Positions 17,219 to 25,891 of a DNA stretch of 43,913 nt are shown here, piece after piece. Both the position numbers and the translations under genes were made by a program. This DNA is from Caldilinea sp. CFX5 (GTDB lineage: Bacteria > Chloroflexota > Anaerolineae > Caldilineales > Caldilineaceae): assembly GCA_021405325.1 (NCBI GenBank), contig QWII01000134.1, forward strand, positions 1 to 43,913, given 5' to 3'. Position 1 is the first letter of the stretch, and each line of letters begins with the position of its first letter. Below the pieces are notes generated by a model. It saw only the letters and a program-made list of their open reading frames with translations, did no database searches and was not told the DNA's origin.

Positions 17219-17455
17219 ATGCTGTATCAGGAACGATTAACAGAAAAAATTCAAACGTTACCGCCCTCACTTCTACCAATGGTCGATGTTTTTGTCGATT
17301 TCTTATTAACCCGCTATCAGGCGGAACAAGCGACAGAAGATGACTTGAATGCAGCGGAATTGGCAAAGATTGCTATGGCGGGCGGCGCTTTTGACTGGCT
17401 AAACGATCCTGCTGAGGATGGTATTTACAGCGATGAAGATGGTGAGCCTGTATGA
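17219..17455 (+). CDS. Putative antitoxin of a MazEF-like pair
   Basis: A 78-residue acidic protein. The start ATG at 17219 is supported by GAGGAGGT four bases upstream; the open frame extends 66 codons further up but without a ribosome binding site and across the promoter. The N-terminal half is helical (ERLTEKIQTLPPSLLPMVDVFVDFLL) when read in pieces, and the C-terminus (EDGIYSDEDGEPV) is strongly acidic, as in toxin-neutralising tails. Proteins of this shape, sometimes called DUF2281-like, often precede MazF or PIN toxins. It overlaps the toxin gene by ATGA. The role comes from position and shape, not from a recognised DNA-binding motif. Confidence 0.65.
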   Translation: MLYQERLTEKIQTLPPSLLPMVDVFVDFLLTRYQAEQATEDDLNAAELAKIAMAGGAFDWLNDPAEDGIYSDEDGEPV

Positions 17456-17922
17456 GTTTACCGCCCCCACTTCTGCCTCCCCCACTCCTACAGCGCGGTG
17501 ATATTGTCATTGCTACTTTCCCTTTTACCGATTTAAGCGGTAGCAAACGACGACCGGCGCTTGTTTTGGCAACAACCACGCCAAACGCTGATAGCATACT
17601 GGCTTTTATTTCCTCGGTCATGCCAATGGTTGTCAATTCTTACGAACTTCCTCTGATCCCGGCCGATGCTGATTTTGCACAAACTGGTTTGAAAGTTCCT
17701 TCAATCCTTCGTTTGAACAAACTCGTCACCCTTGAACGCTCATTAATCACACGGCGAATTGGCAGGGTCTCCCCGCAACGGTTACGTGCTATTGATGATC
17801 GGGTGATTCAGGTGCTAAATATCGACCTACAACGCTATTACCAGGCAGAACGTAGCCGACTTATTGAGTTAATGAATAAACAAGGATTTGACGCTTTACT
17901 GCGTGTCCTACAACAAAAGTAG
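17452..17922 (+). CDS. MazF/PemK-like mRNA interferase toxin
   Basis: A 156-residue protein. After a proline-rich leader of 14 residues it shows the MazF/PemK barrel signature QRGDIVIATFPFTD, then KRRPALVLA, and near residue 90 the segment LKVPSILRLNKLVTLE. These are the usual RNA-binding and dimer elements. MazF toxins cut single-stranded mRNA at short motifs. The start overlaps the antitoxin stop as ATGA. The C-terminal 30 residues (QRYYQAERSRLIELMNKQ) are an extra helix beyond the usual length of about 115. It lies between Gfo/Idh/MocA genes on the same strand. Confidence 0.8.
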   Translation: MSLPPPLLPPPLLQRGDIVIATFPFTDLSGSKRRPALVLATTTPNADSILAFISSVMPMVVNSYELPLIPADADFAQTGLKVPSILRLNKLVTLERSLITRRIGRVSPQRLRAIDDRVIQVLNIDLQRYYQAERSRLIELMNKQGFDALLRVLQQK

Positions 17923-17949
17923 TTATCCAACCAATAGAAAGAAGAGTTT

Positions 17950-19155
17950 ATGACTTTAATGCACGGCATTCCTTTTGAACGCTGTGAGGTAGTCCGCGTC
18001 GGCTTTATTGGTGTCGGCAGCCGCGGTCGTTCGTTACTGCATGAAATGCTCGCCTGTGACGGCGTCCAGGTGATGGCGGTGGCGGATGTGAGCGCAGAGG
18101 CGGTGACCAAAGCTGCCAGTCAAATTACGAGTACAGGTCAGCCGGCGCCGACAGCTTTGAGTGGCAAGGATCGCTGGCGCCATCTTTTGGAAATCGACTT
18201 GGATTTGGTGATCGTCGCCACCCCGTGGACAACGCACACGCCTTATGCCCTGGCGGCGATGGATGCGGGCAAGCATGTGGCGGTCGAAGTGCCGGTGGCA
18301 ACAACAGTGGAGGAGTGCTGGCAACTGGTCGAGGCTTCTGAACGGACGCGCCGCCACTGCATTATGCTGGAAAATTGTTGCTATGACTACTGGGAGACGT
18401 TGGTCAAGCGCATGGTCGATGCCGGACTGCTGGGTGAACTGACCCATGCCGAATGCGCCTACATGCATGACTTACGTTCCATGTTGCTGGAAGATCGCAG
18501 CGAAGGACTATGGCGACGACGCGCACACATTGAGCGCGACGGCAATCTCTACCCCACCCACGGCTTGGGGCCGGTGGCGAAGATTTTGGGCATTGGCGCT
18601 GGGGATCGCTTTGACTATCTCGTCTCCATGAGCAGTCGGGAGATTGGTTTGAGCGCGTATCGTAATGCAACCCTGCCAGCCGACGACCCGAAACGGCAGG
18701 AGAGCTACCGCTGCGGCGACATGAATAGTAGCCTGATTCGCACCGTGCAGGGGCGCACGATTCTCCTGCAACATGATTCGCATACCCCGCGCCCCTACGA
18801 TCGCGGCTTCCTCATCGGCGGCGCCAAAGGATTATTTCGTGACTATCCGCCCCGTCTTTACTTAGATGGCGTCGGCAAACATGAAGAATGGCTGCCGCTG
18901 GAAGCATATAAAGCGCAGTGGGAAGATCCGTTGTGGACAAACTTGGGCGAACTGGCGCGCAAGCGAGGTGGACATGGCGGCATGGATTTTATCATGATCT
19001 ACCGCCTCTTGCAGACGCTGCATGAAGGTTTGCCGCCCGATATTGATGTTTATGACGCGGTGGAATGGAGCGTACCCGGCCCGCTTTCCGAGCAATCGGT
19101 GGCGAACCGCAGCCGGCCGGTTGATTTCCCCAACTTTCGCCGTTATCAGGGGTAG
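17950..19155 (+). CDS. GH109-like Gfo/Idh/MocA protein (NAD-dependent glycosidase candidate)
   Basis: A 401-residue protein. It has the nucleotide loop GVGSRG at residues 21-26. The family lysine position reads EVPV at 113-116 instead of EKP. Diagnostic segments are ENCCYDYWE at 141-149 and YPTHGLGPV at 201-209, followed by GDRFDYL. These match the glycoside hydrolase family 109 pattern (alpha-N-acetylgalactosaminidases that use bound NAD by oxidation-elimination). The substrate should be a glycoside, but GH109-like proteins of Chloroflexota have untested specificity. There is no signal peptide, so it acts in the cytosol. The stop codon lies within the left arm of a palindrome. Confidence 0.75.
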   Translation: MTLMHGIPFERCEVVRVGFIGVGSRGRSLLHEMLACDGVQVMAVADVSAEAVTKAASQITSTGQPAPTALSGKDRWRHLLEIDLDLVIVATPWTTHTPYALAAMDAGKHVAVEVPVATTVEECWQLVEASERTRRHCIMLENCCYDYWETLVKRMVDAGLLGELTHAECAYMHDLRSMLLEDRSEGLWRRRAHIERDGNLYPTHGLGPVAKILGIGAGDRFDYLVSMSSREIGLSAYRNATLPADDPKRQESYRCGDMNSSLIRTVQGRTILLQHDSHTPRPYDRGFLIGGAKGLFRDYPPRLYLDGVGKHEEWLPLEAYKAQWEDPLWTNLGELARKRGGHGGMDFIMIYRLLQTLHEGLPPDIDVYDAVEWSVPGPLSEQSVANRSRPVDFPNFRRYQG

Positions 19156-19236
19156 GGATAGCGGGCGTTGCATAGGACAGAAGCATGCTGGTTTTGGCCC
19201 CGTCCTTTGCTCTGTGCTACACGCCCTATCCCTACC
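19151..19236. repeat. Palindrome overlapping the GH109-like stop codon
   Basis: GGTAGGGATA at 19151-19160 pairs exactly with TATCCCTACC at 19227-19236. The inner arms (GGCGTTGC, AGGAC) pair with interruptions across a long loop. The left arm includes the TAG stop of the GH109-like gene, so the repeat may have supplied or shifted the gene's end. Confidence 0.6.
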
Positions 19237-19735
19237 AACACCCATGTTCATCATCTAAGGCGTTCTCCGAGAAATAAATATCCAGCCGCTGAGGCGGCTT
19301 CTCGCTGTCAGCAACGGATTGCATCCGAGAAAATGGATAGGTAAATCTTTGAACCCTTTACGCTATGATAAATCTACTCCCAACCAAGGCACTATGTCGT
19401 CAAGGCAAGGTAGCTTGATTGCTGTCCCTGATCACAATTGCTCATCATAACGCCAACTCCCAAATACACAGTGATCGGTTCAGCGGCGCCTGTTGCCTAA
19501 ACCAGCACAACTTCGTAGAATGCAGCATTCCCGGTGTACTCCCTGGTGTTTTCGCACAACCCACTACCCGCCGGCGAGCGTGGTAAGAGCGGATCTTTGT
19601 GACCTACCGATTTTTATGATTTGCACCTTGTTTGCTTGGCATTGACCAAGGCGCGTCAGGCAGTAACGCGTTGTCGATCGATCCTGGGTTACTTCCTGCG
19701 CTGTCCGTGAGTACCATAGAGATGAAAGTGGAGCG
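19237..19735. other. Intergenic region upstream of the opp operon
   Basis: About 500 bases without a recognisable gene on either strand. A small hairpin (GCCGCTGAGGCGGC, 19287-19300) and the near-repeats CTCCGAGAAATA (19265) and ATCCGAGAAAAT (19323) are visible. The opp promoter must lie in this stretch, but I see no convincing -35/-10 pair. Confidence 0.45.
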
Positions 19736-20788
19736 ATGAGCCCAACCACCCAACTTGATCAGTCCATCAGTGTTTCTCAACCGCGCCAAAGCGGGGCAAC
19801 GCCGCCGATTTTAGAGATCAAAAACCTGCATACCCACTTCTTCCTGGAAAAAGGGACCGTCAAGGCCGTCAATGGCGTCAACCTGACGCTGGCGCGCCAA
19901 TCGACCCTGGGTGTCGTGGGTGAAAGCGGTTGCGGCAAGAGCGTGACCGCCATGTCAGTGATGCGGCTGGTCAAATGGCCGCCGGGCAAGGTGGTGGATG
20001 GGCAGATTTTGTTGCATCGCGACGATGGCAAACCGCCCATCGATCTGGTCAAACTCGACCCCAGAGGCGCTCAGATGCGCGCCATCCGCGGCGGCGAGAT
20101 CGGCATGATCTTTCAGGAGCCGATGACCTCGCTCAACCCACTCCACACCATTGGCCGCCAGATTGCCGAAGCGGTTCTGCTCCATCAAAATGTCAGCAAG
20201 CGTGCCGCCTTAGAACGGGCGGAAGAGATGTTACACCGTGTCCATATCAGCGCCCCCAATCAGCGCTTGAAAGAATATCCCCATCAACTCAGTGGCGGTA
20301 TGCGTCAACGGGTGATGATTGCGATGGCGCTTTCCTGTAACCCATTGGTCTTGCTGGCTGACGAACCAACCACCGCCTTGGATGTGACGGTGCAAGCACA
20401 GATTCTCGATCTCATGCGCGAACTCCAGGCCGAGTTCAAATCCTCAATTATGCTCATTACCCATAACCTGGGCGTCGTCTCGCAGATGGCTGACCAGATT
20501 GCAGTGATGTATCTCGGCAAGGTGGTGGAGTATGGCTCCACCAAACAGCTCTTCCACAATCCGCTCCATCCCTATACCATCGGTTTGCTCAAATCGGTGC
20601 CGGTGCTGGGGCGCAAGAGCGCGAAATTGATTCCGATTGAAGGGATGGTGCCCAGTCCTTCAGAAAAAGTGCAGGGCTGCGCCTTCGCCGGTCGCTGTCC
20701 GCAAGTGATGACAATCTGCCGGCAGCAAGAACCGCCGTTACGTGAACATCAACCGGGCCATCAGGCAGCATGTTGGTTGCATGAGTGA
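19736..20788 (+). CDS. oppD: Oligopeptide ABC transporter ATP-binding protein (OppD/DppD)
   Basis: A 350-residue ATPase of normal OppD length. It has Walker A GESGCGKS at 62-69, Q-loop FQEPMTSLNP near 128, signature LSGGMRQR near 185 and Walker B LLADEPTTALD near 205. The C-terminal oligopeptide-transporter extension contains CAFAGRC and later cysteines typical of OppD/DppD proteins that may hold an Fe-S cluster. With OppF it powers import through OppB/OppC. It is the first gene of a dispersed opp cluster running to 31615. The ligand could be peptide, nickel complex or sugar; peptide is the default for this family. Confidence 0.9.
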   Translation: MSPTTQLDQSISVSQPRQSGATPPILEIKNLHTHFFLEKGTVKAVNGVNLTLARQSTLGVVGESGCGKSVTAMSVMRLVKWPPGKVVDGQILLHRDDGKPPIDLVKLDPRGAQMRAIRGGEIGMIFQEPMTSLNPLHTIGRQIAEAVLLHQNVSKRAALERAEEMLHRVHISAPNQRLKEYPHQLSGGMRQRVMIAMALSCNPLVLLADEPTTALDVTVQAQILDLMRELQAEFKSSIMLITHNLGVVSQMADQIAVMYLGKVVEYGSTKQLFHNPLHPYTIGLLKSVPVLGRKSAKLIPIEGMVPSPSEKVQGCAFAGRCPQVMTICRQQEPPLREHQPGHQAACWLHE

Positions 20789-20883
20789 AAGTAGTCGTGA
20801 TGTCGCGTCGGCGTGTCGTCATGCTCGGTAAAACAGATGACTACGCGACCAAACGACTACGCGACTTAGGACAAACAATCACG

Positions 20884-21657
20884 ATGAGCAAAACAAATTT
20901 ATACAACGCACCCAAAACAACCATTACCTACCCGGAGAGTGATGGGTTGCCGATGGCAAACAATACGGAACAATTCCATCTAATCACGACTATTGAAGGT
21001 AATTTAGAAATTTTGTTTGCCGATGATCCGCAGGTCTTTGTTGCCGGCGATCTGCTTTGGTATCCGGTAGAAGGCGATAACACGATTCGTCAGGCGCCTG
21101 ATGTCATGGTGGCGCTGGGGCGTCCCAAAGGACGACGGGGATCGTATTTACAATGGCTGGAAGGGGGCATTGCGCCCCAAGTCGTCTTTGAAATCCTCTC
21201 CTCCGGCAACCGCAAACAGGAAATGAGCGATAAGTTCGCCTTTTATGAACGCTACGGTGTCGAAGAATATTACCTCTATGACCCCACACGCGGACGGTTA
21301 CAGGGGTGGCTGCGCAATGAACAGGGCGCATTGGCGCCAATTGCGCAGATGAATGACTGGCGTAGCCCGCGTCTCCATATCCGCTTTGTCCTGGATCGGT
21401 TGGATCTACAACTTTATTATCCAGACGGTAGCCGGTTTCTCTCATTTGTCGAATTGAACCAACGTCTGGAACAGGCCGAACACCGCGCCTTAGAAGCGCT
21501 GCTGGAAATCGATGATGCAGCTGATCGTGCGGAGCAGGCCGAAACCCGTGCGGCGCAAGCTGAACAACAACTCACGACGGAAACAGCCGCGCGCCTTGCC
21601 GCCGAAGCCCGTGCGCAGGAAATGGAAGCAAAGTTGCGCGCCGCTGGCCTACTATAA
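20884..21657 (+). CDS. Uma2 family endonuclease-like protein with C-terminal coiled coil
   Basis: A 257-residue protein. Residues about 10-190 form the Uma2 (DUF820) domain of the PD-(D/E)XK superfamily, with APDVMVAL, VVFEILS (catalytic Glu) and the helix KFAFYERYGVEEYYLYDP. Residues about 195-257 are a long Ala/Glu/Arg-rich coiled coil (EQAEHRALEAL, AEQAETRAAQAEQQ). Uma2 proteins are very numerous in cyanobacteria and Chloroflexota and their role is unknown. I use ATG at 20884; the frame is open back to a GTG at 20785, but that stretch is a repeat-rich linker (ACTACGCGAC occurs twice near 20842-20868). The gene splits oppD from the binding-protein gene. Confidence 0.8.
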   Translation: MSKTNLYNAPKTTITYPESDGLPMANNTEQFHLITTIEGNLEILFADDPQVFVAGDLLWYPVEGDNTIRQAPDVMVALGRPKGRRGSYLQWLEGGIAPQVVFEILSSGNRKQEMSDKFAFYERYGVEEYYLYDPTRGRLQGWLRNEQGALAPIAQMNDWRSPRLHIRFVLDRLDLQLYYPDGSRFLSFVELNQRLEQAEHRALEALLEIDDAADRAEQAETRAAQAEQQLTTETAARLAAEARAQEMEAKLRAAGLL

Positions 21658-21783
21658 CCCAACTGGGCTTGCAATCGCCCGACTCTGGACCACGCGACTA
21701 CTGAACTTGAATGAACAGAGGCATTTTACGACCTCTTTTCAGAATAAAAATTGATTTTTCTTGTGTATTTTTATGGAGGACCC

Positions 21784-23997
21784 ATGCGAACCAGGTACTA
21801 TGTAATCCTACCGCTGGTGGCGTTGCTCCTGCTTCTTGCCGCTTGTGGTGGTGGTCAACCCGCCGCCCCGGCCGAAGAAGCAGCCCCAGCCGCCGAACCA
21901 GCCAAGGAAGAAGCCAAACCCACTGAGGCCGCCAAGGAAGAAGCGCCGGCCGCCGCGGCTGCACCCGCCACGGAAGGCGCTTACGGCCCGATCCCCGAAG
22001 GTGCGATCCCCTTTCCGGCCCCGCCCGAACTAGATCTGGGTGGCACTACTGCCGAGCCGGTTGCTATTGACCAGATCATGACCTACAAGGCCCTGCCCGA
22101 ATATCATGAACCGGAGTGGGTGACGGCGCTGGTTGACGAGGGCAAACTGCCGCCGGTTGCCGAACGCTTGCCCAAGGAACCCAAGGTCATCTTGGCGGCC
22201 GGCATGGTCGATGGCATTGGCGTCTATGGCGATGTGTGGCGCGACTTCTCGGCCTGTCCCACCGCCGGTTGGAACAATGGCGCCGGCGTCACCTCCGGTT
22301 GGTTTGGTATTGAATCGATGTCGTTCAACTACCAATCGCTGGTCAAGACCGGCCCGCTCTACCGCGCCAATCAGGACGTGGAGCCGATTCCGAACCTGGC
22401 GAAGAGTTGGGAGTGGAGCGAAGATGGGCATGAACTGACCATGCACCTGATCGAAGGCGCCAAGTGGTCCGATGGTGCGCCATTTACGGCTGATGATGTC
22501 ATTTTTACGTGGGAAGATCTGATCAGCGATCCCCAGGTCGTGCGTTTGAGCGCATTCAAGGCTGACGCGTTTGACACTGACGGCCAGCCAACAACGCTGG
22601 AGAAGGTAGACGATTATACAATCAAGTTCACTTTTGCTGCGGTCAAGCCGTTGGAAAAGTATTACATCATGGACGAGCAGGACTTCAACATTTCACCGGC
22701 CCATATCTTGAAGCCGCTTCATCCGAAATACAACTCTGATATGGACTATAAAGAGTTTCAGGATGCGCTGCCGCCCGATCTGCTGCCCGCGGTCACCATG
22801 GGACCCTGGGTGCCGGTTGAATATAAGACGGACGAACTCCTGATCATGCGTCGCAACCCCTACTTCTGGACCGTTGATGAAGAAGGCAACCAACTGCCCT
22901 ACATCGATGAAGCGGTCTACAAGAAGGGGCCGACCGGCGCCGGTCGCACCGAATGTACGATTGCCGGCGGTTGTGATCACACTAACGTCGAAAATCCTTC
23001 CAGCGAATATCTGACTTCGTTGCAAGCGGCGGCTGAACCGGATGCGCAGTTCAAGATGAACTGGGGTCCTGAAGACCTGGCCTTCAACCTGGAGTTGAAT
23101 CAGTCAGAAACGTTGGGCCTCAAGGATGATCGTGATCAGGCTGTGCGCGCGCTCTTCCGCGAAGACAAGTTCCGCCAGGCGGTCAGCCACGCCCTGGATC
23201 GTGATGGCATTGCCCAATCGCTCTTCCGTGGTCCGCTCTTGCGTGCTTTCCCAGGCGGTCTCTTCCCCGGCTCGCCGGAATTTGATCCGGCCTCGGTGGT
23301 CTACTACGGGTTCGATGTCGACAAATCCAAAGCCTTGTTAGCCGAACTTGGCTTGACTGACAGCGACAACAATGGCATTCTTAACTTCCCAGCCGATGGC
23401 CCTGGAGCGGGACAGGATCTGATCTTCGGCTTGAATACATCGGAAGATGCGGTTGAATCCAAAATTGTTGGTGATCAAATCGTAGTCATGTTAGGTGCAG
23501 TAGGGATCAAGATCAATGCACGTCCTTTCAATAGTGCGACACTCGACGAACTCCGTGAAAGCGGCGAGTGGGATATGCGCATTACCCGCCCCGATGATTA
23601 CCTGTTGCCCTTCACGCGCTGTAACAACTTGGGGCCTATTACGCCACAAACCCCAGGCTGGAACCGCCAGGGTGCCGGTGAACGGGTCCTGCGTGACTGG
23701 GAACAGCAGATTGCCGAAAAGGCAATTGCCTACTGCGCCGAGCGCGACCCGGCGGCCCGCAAGCAGTTGATTAACGAATGGAACTACTTGTGGACTTACC
23801 ACAACTACTCTATCGGTACGGTCATTGGGCGCAAGGGACTGGCGCTGGCCAAGCGCTTCAAGAATGTCCCTGGTGGCATCCCGGCCCGCTTGTACCAGTG
23901 GGTGGAAGACGCCATCATGTCGGAAATCATCTGGACGCCTGTGGAAGAACACAAGGAACAGGTGCGCCCGAATGTGATTCCGGAGTATGGTCAGTAA
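21784..23997 (+). CDS. oppA: Peptide ABC transporter substrate-binding lipoprotein
   Basis: A 737-residue extracytoplasmic protein of SBP family 5. The signal peptide ends in lipobox LLAAC with lipidation Cys21, followed by a linker rich in Ala, Pro, Glu and Lys (residues 24-62) that tethers the protein to the membrane. Family features include WSDGAPFTADDVIFTWEDL near 220 and FRQAVSHALDRD near 460. ATG at 21784 has GGAGG four bases upstream; the earlier in-frame start at 21751 lacks a site. It captures the ligand for OppB/OppC. Acidic insertions make it longer than enterobacterial OppA (about 540), which is common in Chloroflexota. A repeat-rich hairpin follows the stop. Confidence 0.92.
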   Translation: MRTRYYVILPLVALLLLLAACGGGQPAAPAEEAAPAAEPAKEEAKPTEAAKEEAPAAAAAPATEGAYGPIPEGAIPFPAPPELDLGGTTAEPVAIDQIMTYKALPEYHEPEWVTALVDEGKLPPVAERLPKEPKVILAAGMVDGIGVYGDVWRDFSACPTAGWNNGAGVTSGWFGIESMSFNYQSLVKTGPLYRANQDVEPIPNLAKSWEWSEDGHELTMHLIEGAKWSDGAPFTADDVIFTWEDLISDPQVVRLSAFKADAFDTDGQPTTLEKVDDYTIKFTFAAVKPLEKYYIMDEQDFNISPAHILKPLHPKYNSDMDYKEFQDALPPDLLPAVTMGPWVPVEYKTDELLIMRRNPYFWTVDEEGNQLPYIDEAVYKKGPTGAGRTECTIAGGCDHTNVENPSSEYLTSLQAAAEPDAQFKMNWGPEDLAFNLELNQSETLGLKDDRDQAVRALFREDKFRQAVSHALDRDGIAQSLFRGPLLRAFPGGLFPGSPEFDPASVVYYGFDVDKSKALLAELGLTDSDNNGILNFPADGPGAGQDLIFGLNTSEDAVESKIVGDQIVVMLGAVGIKINARPFNSATLDELRESGEWDMRITRPDDYLLPFTRCNNLGPITPQTPGWNRQGAGERVLRDWEQQIAEKAIAYCAERDPAARKQLINEWNYLWTYHNYSIGTVIGRKGLALAKRFKNVPGGIPARLYQWVEDAIMSEIIWTPVEEHKEQVRPNVIPEYGQ

Positions 23998-24091
23998 GAT
24001 AGTGAGTCAGTGAAACAGTAAGTCAGTGGAGCAGTAAAGCGGTAACGGACGTGTACTGACCTACTGTCTCACTGACCTACTGTCTCACTGT
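23992..24091. repeat. Imperfect inverted array of short CAGT-rich repeats after oppA
   Basis: CAGTAAG/CAGTGAG-type units recur about every 18 bases in the left half, and their complements (ACTGACCTACTGTCTC, twice) fill the right half, so the region can fold into a long imperfect hairpin. It starts at the oppA stop codon. A hairpin here could protect the abundant binding-protein message from 3' decay, as known for malE in E. coli; that role is inferred. Confidence 0.65.
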
Positions 24092-24109
24092 GCAACGGAG
24101 GAGTGCGAA

Positions 24110-24730
24110 ATGGCTTTCAGTGATTTTAAAACCATTGAACAAGTGATGGCGCACTATCCATTGTTGGTGGAACAGCAGCGCTTTTTGCCGGATGTAACCC
24201 AAGCATTGCCGGATTGGCTGTTGCACAATTTGACCTTTTCGTTGGAAAACCGTAGCGCTTTAGAAAGCGAACTTTTTTTTCGCGAAAACTTCATCTTCCC
24301 CTTTTTTCACTACGTTTGGCAGCATCATGCTGATGTCAAGCTTTGGACAAATTATTCGATCACCTATGATGAGAAACTGACCGGCGCCCCTGATTATCTA
24401 GTTGCCGCACGCCCCAAAACCGCAGCGCGCAGTTTACTCAGTTTGCCTCTGCTGACGGCCGTTGAAGCCAAGCGCCAGGATTTTGAAGAAGGCTGGGGAC
24501 AGTGCGCCGCCGAGATGCTCGCCTGTCAGAAGTTGAATGGGGACGAGACGCTAACGGTCTATGGGATTGTTTCGACCGGTCTGATTTGGGAGTTTGGGCA
24601 ATTGACCGGCAACATCCTGCGCAAGCACCCTGAGCCTTATTCCATTCAACAACCGGCGCAAATTTTGGGTGTTTTGACCTACCTTTTTGAAGAATGTGAA
24701 CGCCAGATTCACCTTCGGCAAACGTCGTAA
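24110..24730 (+). CDS. PD-(D/E)XK nuclease-like protein
   Basis: A 206-residue protein. The nuclease core appears as D95 (GAPDYLVA), then E119-x-K121 (AVEAKRQDF), then a helix with Gln (GWGQCAAEM). This is the D...ExK...Q order of restriction-endonuclease-like folds. The N-terminal 90 residues are helical and ExxFxFP-rich, of no family I recognise. GGAGGAG lies six bases before the ATG. It sits between oppA and oppB in the same direction, with the oppB ATG only 33 bases beyond its stop, so it is almost certainly co-transcribed with the transporter. Biochemical function unknown. Confidence 0.65.
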   Translation: MAFSDFKTIEQVMAHYPLLVEQQRFLPDVTQALPDWLLHNLTFSLENRSALESELFFRENFIFPFFHYVWQHHADVKLWTNYSITYDEKLTGAPDYLVAARPKTAARSLLSLPLLTAVEAKRQDFEEGWGQCAAEMLACQKLNGDETLTVYGIVSTGLIWEFGQLTGNILRKHPEPYSIQQPAQILGVLTYLFEECERQIHLRQTS

Positions 24731-24763
24731 TTTCGTAGTTACGTAATTTATACGGAAATCACC

Positions 24764-25762
24764 ATGTTTAACTATATCCTGCGCCGCCTGCTCATCTCCG
24801 TTGTGCTGCTCTTCTTTATTGCGGCCACTTCGTTCTTTATTATTCAATTGCCGCCAGGGGACTTTGCCAGCACCTACAAACAATTTCTGATGCAAACAGG
24901 GAATGTGACGGAAGACAAAGCCGAGGAGATGACGCAACTCTATCGTCAGCAGAATGGCCTAGACCAGCCCGTACCCATCCAATTTTTGTATTGGATCAAA
25001 GGCATTGTCACCGAAGGGAAATTCGGCTTTTCCTTTGCCTATCGCACGGATGCTGGTGCGATCATCCTGGATCGATTGCCCAAAACCTTCATGTTGGCGA
25101 TCTGTGCCCATCTGATTTCCAGCCTTGTCGGTATCTTGCTCGGCATCTATGTGGCGCCCCGTCAATATGGCTGGGCCGATAATATTTTGGCCGTCATTGC
25201 CTTCTTTTTGACTTCGATTCCGCGCTTTTTTATGGCGCTAGTGATTATGTATTGGCTGGTACATGTCTGGAAACAAGAAGATGTTGGATCGTTTTTCTCC
25301 TTTAATTATGCGGTTGCGCCCTGGTCTTGGGGTAAATTTGTCGATCTGTTAAAACATGTCTGGCCGGTCATTTTGGTGGCTGGCCTGGGCGGTGTTTCGC
25401 GCAATATGCGTGTCATGCGCGCCAATATGTTGGATGTTCTTAATGCCCAATATGTCACCACGGCCCGCGCCAAAGGCTTGCCCGAACGGCAGGTGATGAA
25501 TCGTCACGCCGTTCCCAATGCCCTCCACCCGATCATCGGTTATCAAGGCACGGTCTTGCCGTATATGATCCAAGGCGAGTTGGAAGTGACTATTGTGATG
25601 CTTATCCCCTCCTTGGGACCGATTTTTCAGCGTGCGCTCACTTCGCAAGACATTTATCTGTCGGGCGGCATTTTGTTAATGATTGCGGCATTGGTGATTT
25701 TTGGCAATTTGATCTCGGATCTTTTCCTGGCTGTGCTAGATCCGCGTATTCGTTATAGTTAA
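24764..25762 (+). CDS. oppB: Oligopeptide ABC transporter permease (OppB/DppB)
   Basis: A 332-residue membrane protein with six predicted transmembrane helices. The first is at residues 9-29 (LISVVLLFFIAATSFFIIQL), followed by an extracytoplasmic loop of about 70 residues. The coupling-helix (EAA) segment, ARAKGLPERQVMNRHAVPNAL, near 225-245 contacts the ATPases. It forms the pore with OppC. The gene follows the nuclease-like gene at a 33-base distance. A perfect 34-bp hairpin separates it from oppC. Confidence 0.9.
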   Translation: MFNYILRRLLISVVLLFFIAATSFFIIQLPPGDFASTYKQFLMQTGNVTEDKAEEMTQLYRQQNGLDQPVPIQFLYWIKGIVTEGKFGFSFAYRTDAGAIILDRLPKTFMLAICAHLISSLVGILLGIYVAPRQYGWADNILAVIAFFLTSIPRFFMALVIMYWLVHVWKQEDVGSFFSFNYAVAPWSWGKFVDLLKHVWPVILVAGLGGVSRNMRVMRANMLDVLNAQYVTTARAKGLPERQVMNRHAVPNALHPIIGYQGTVLPYMIQGELEVTIVMLIPSLGPIFQRALTSQDIYLSGGILLMIAALVIFGNLISDLFLAVLDPRIRYS

Positions 25763-25765
25763 ACG

Positions 25766-25844
25766 TGCTGCGTGATTCGTGTTGCGTGAACCGTGGCCTG
25801 AGCCTGTCGAAGGCCACGGTTCACGCAACACGAATCACGCAGCA
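25766..25844. repeat. Perfect 34-bp hairpin between oppB and oppC
   Basis: Arms 25766-25799 and 25811-25844 match at every position (outer bases TGCTGCGTGATTCG). The loop and loop-proximal stem read CCTGAGCCTGTCGAAGG, a motif I recall as a recurrent intergenic word in many bacterial genomes. It starts just after the oppB stop, inside the operon, so it must be at least partly read through if oppC is expressed from the same promoter. Confidence 0.85.
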
Positions 25845-25891
25845 ATACGCACCTGATTTTGTGATTTTGTTTGTTATTGGAGTTTGAACGC

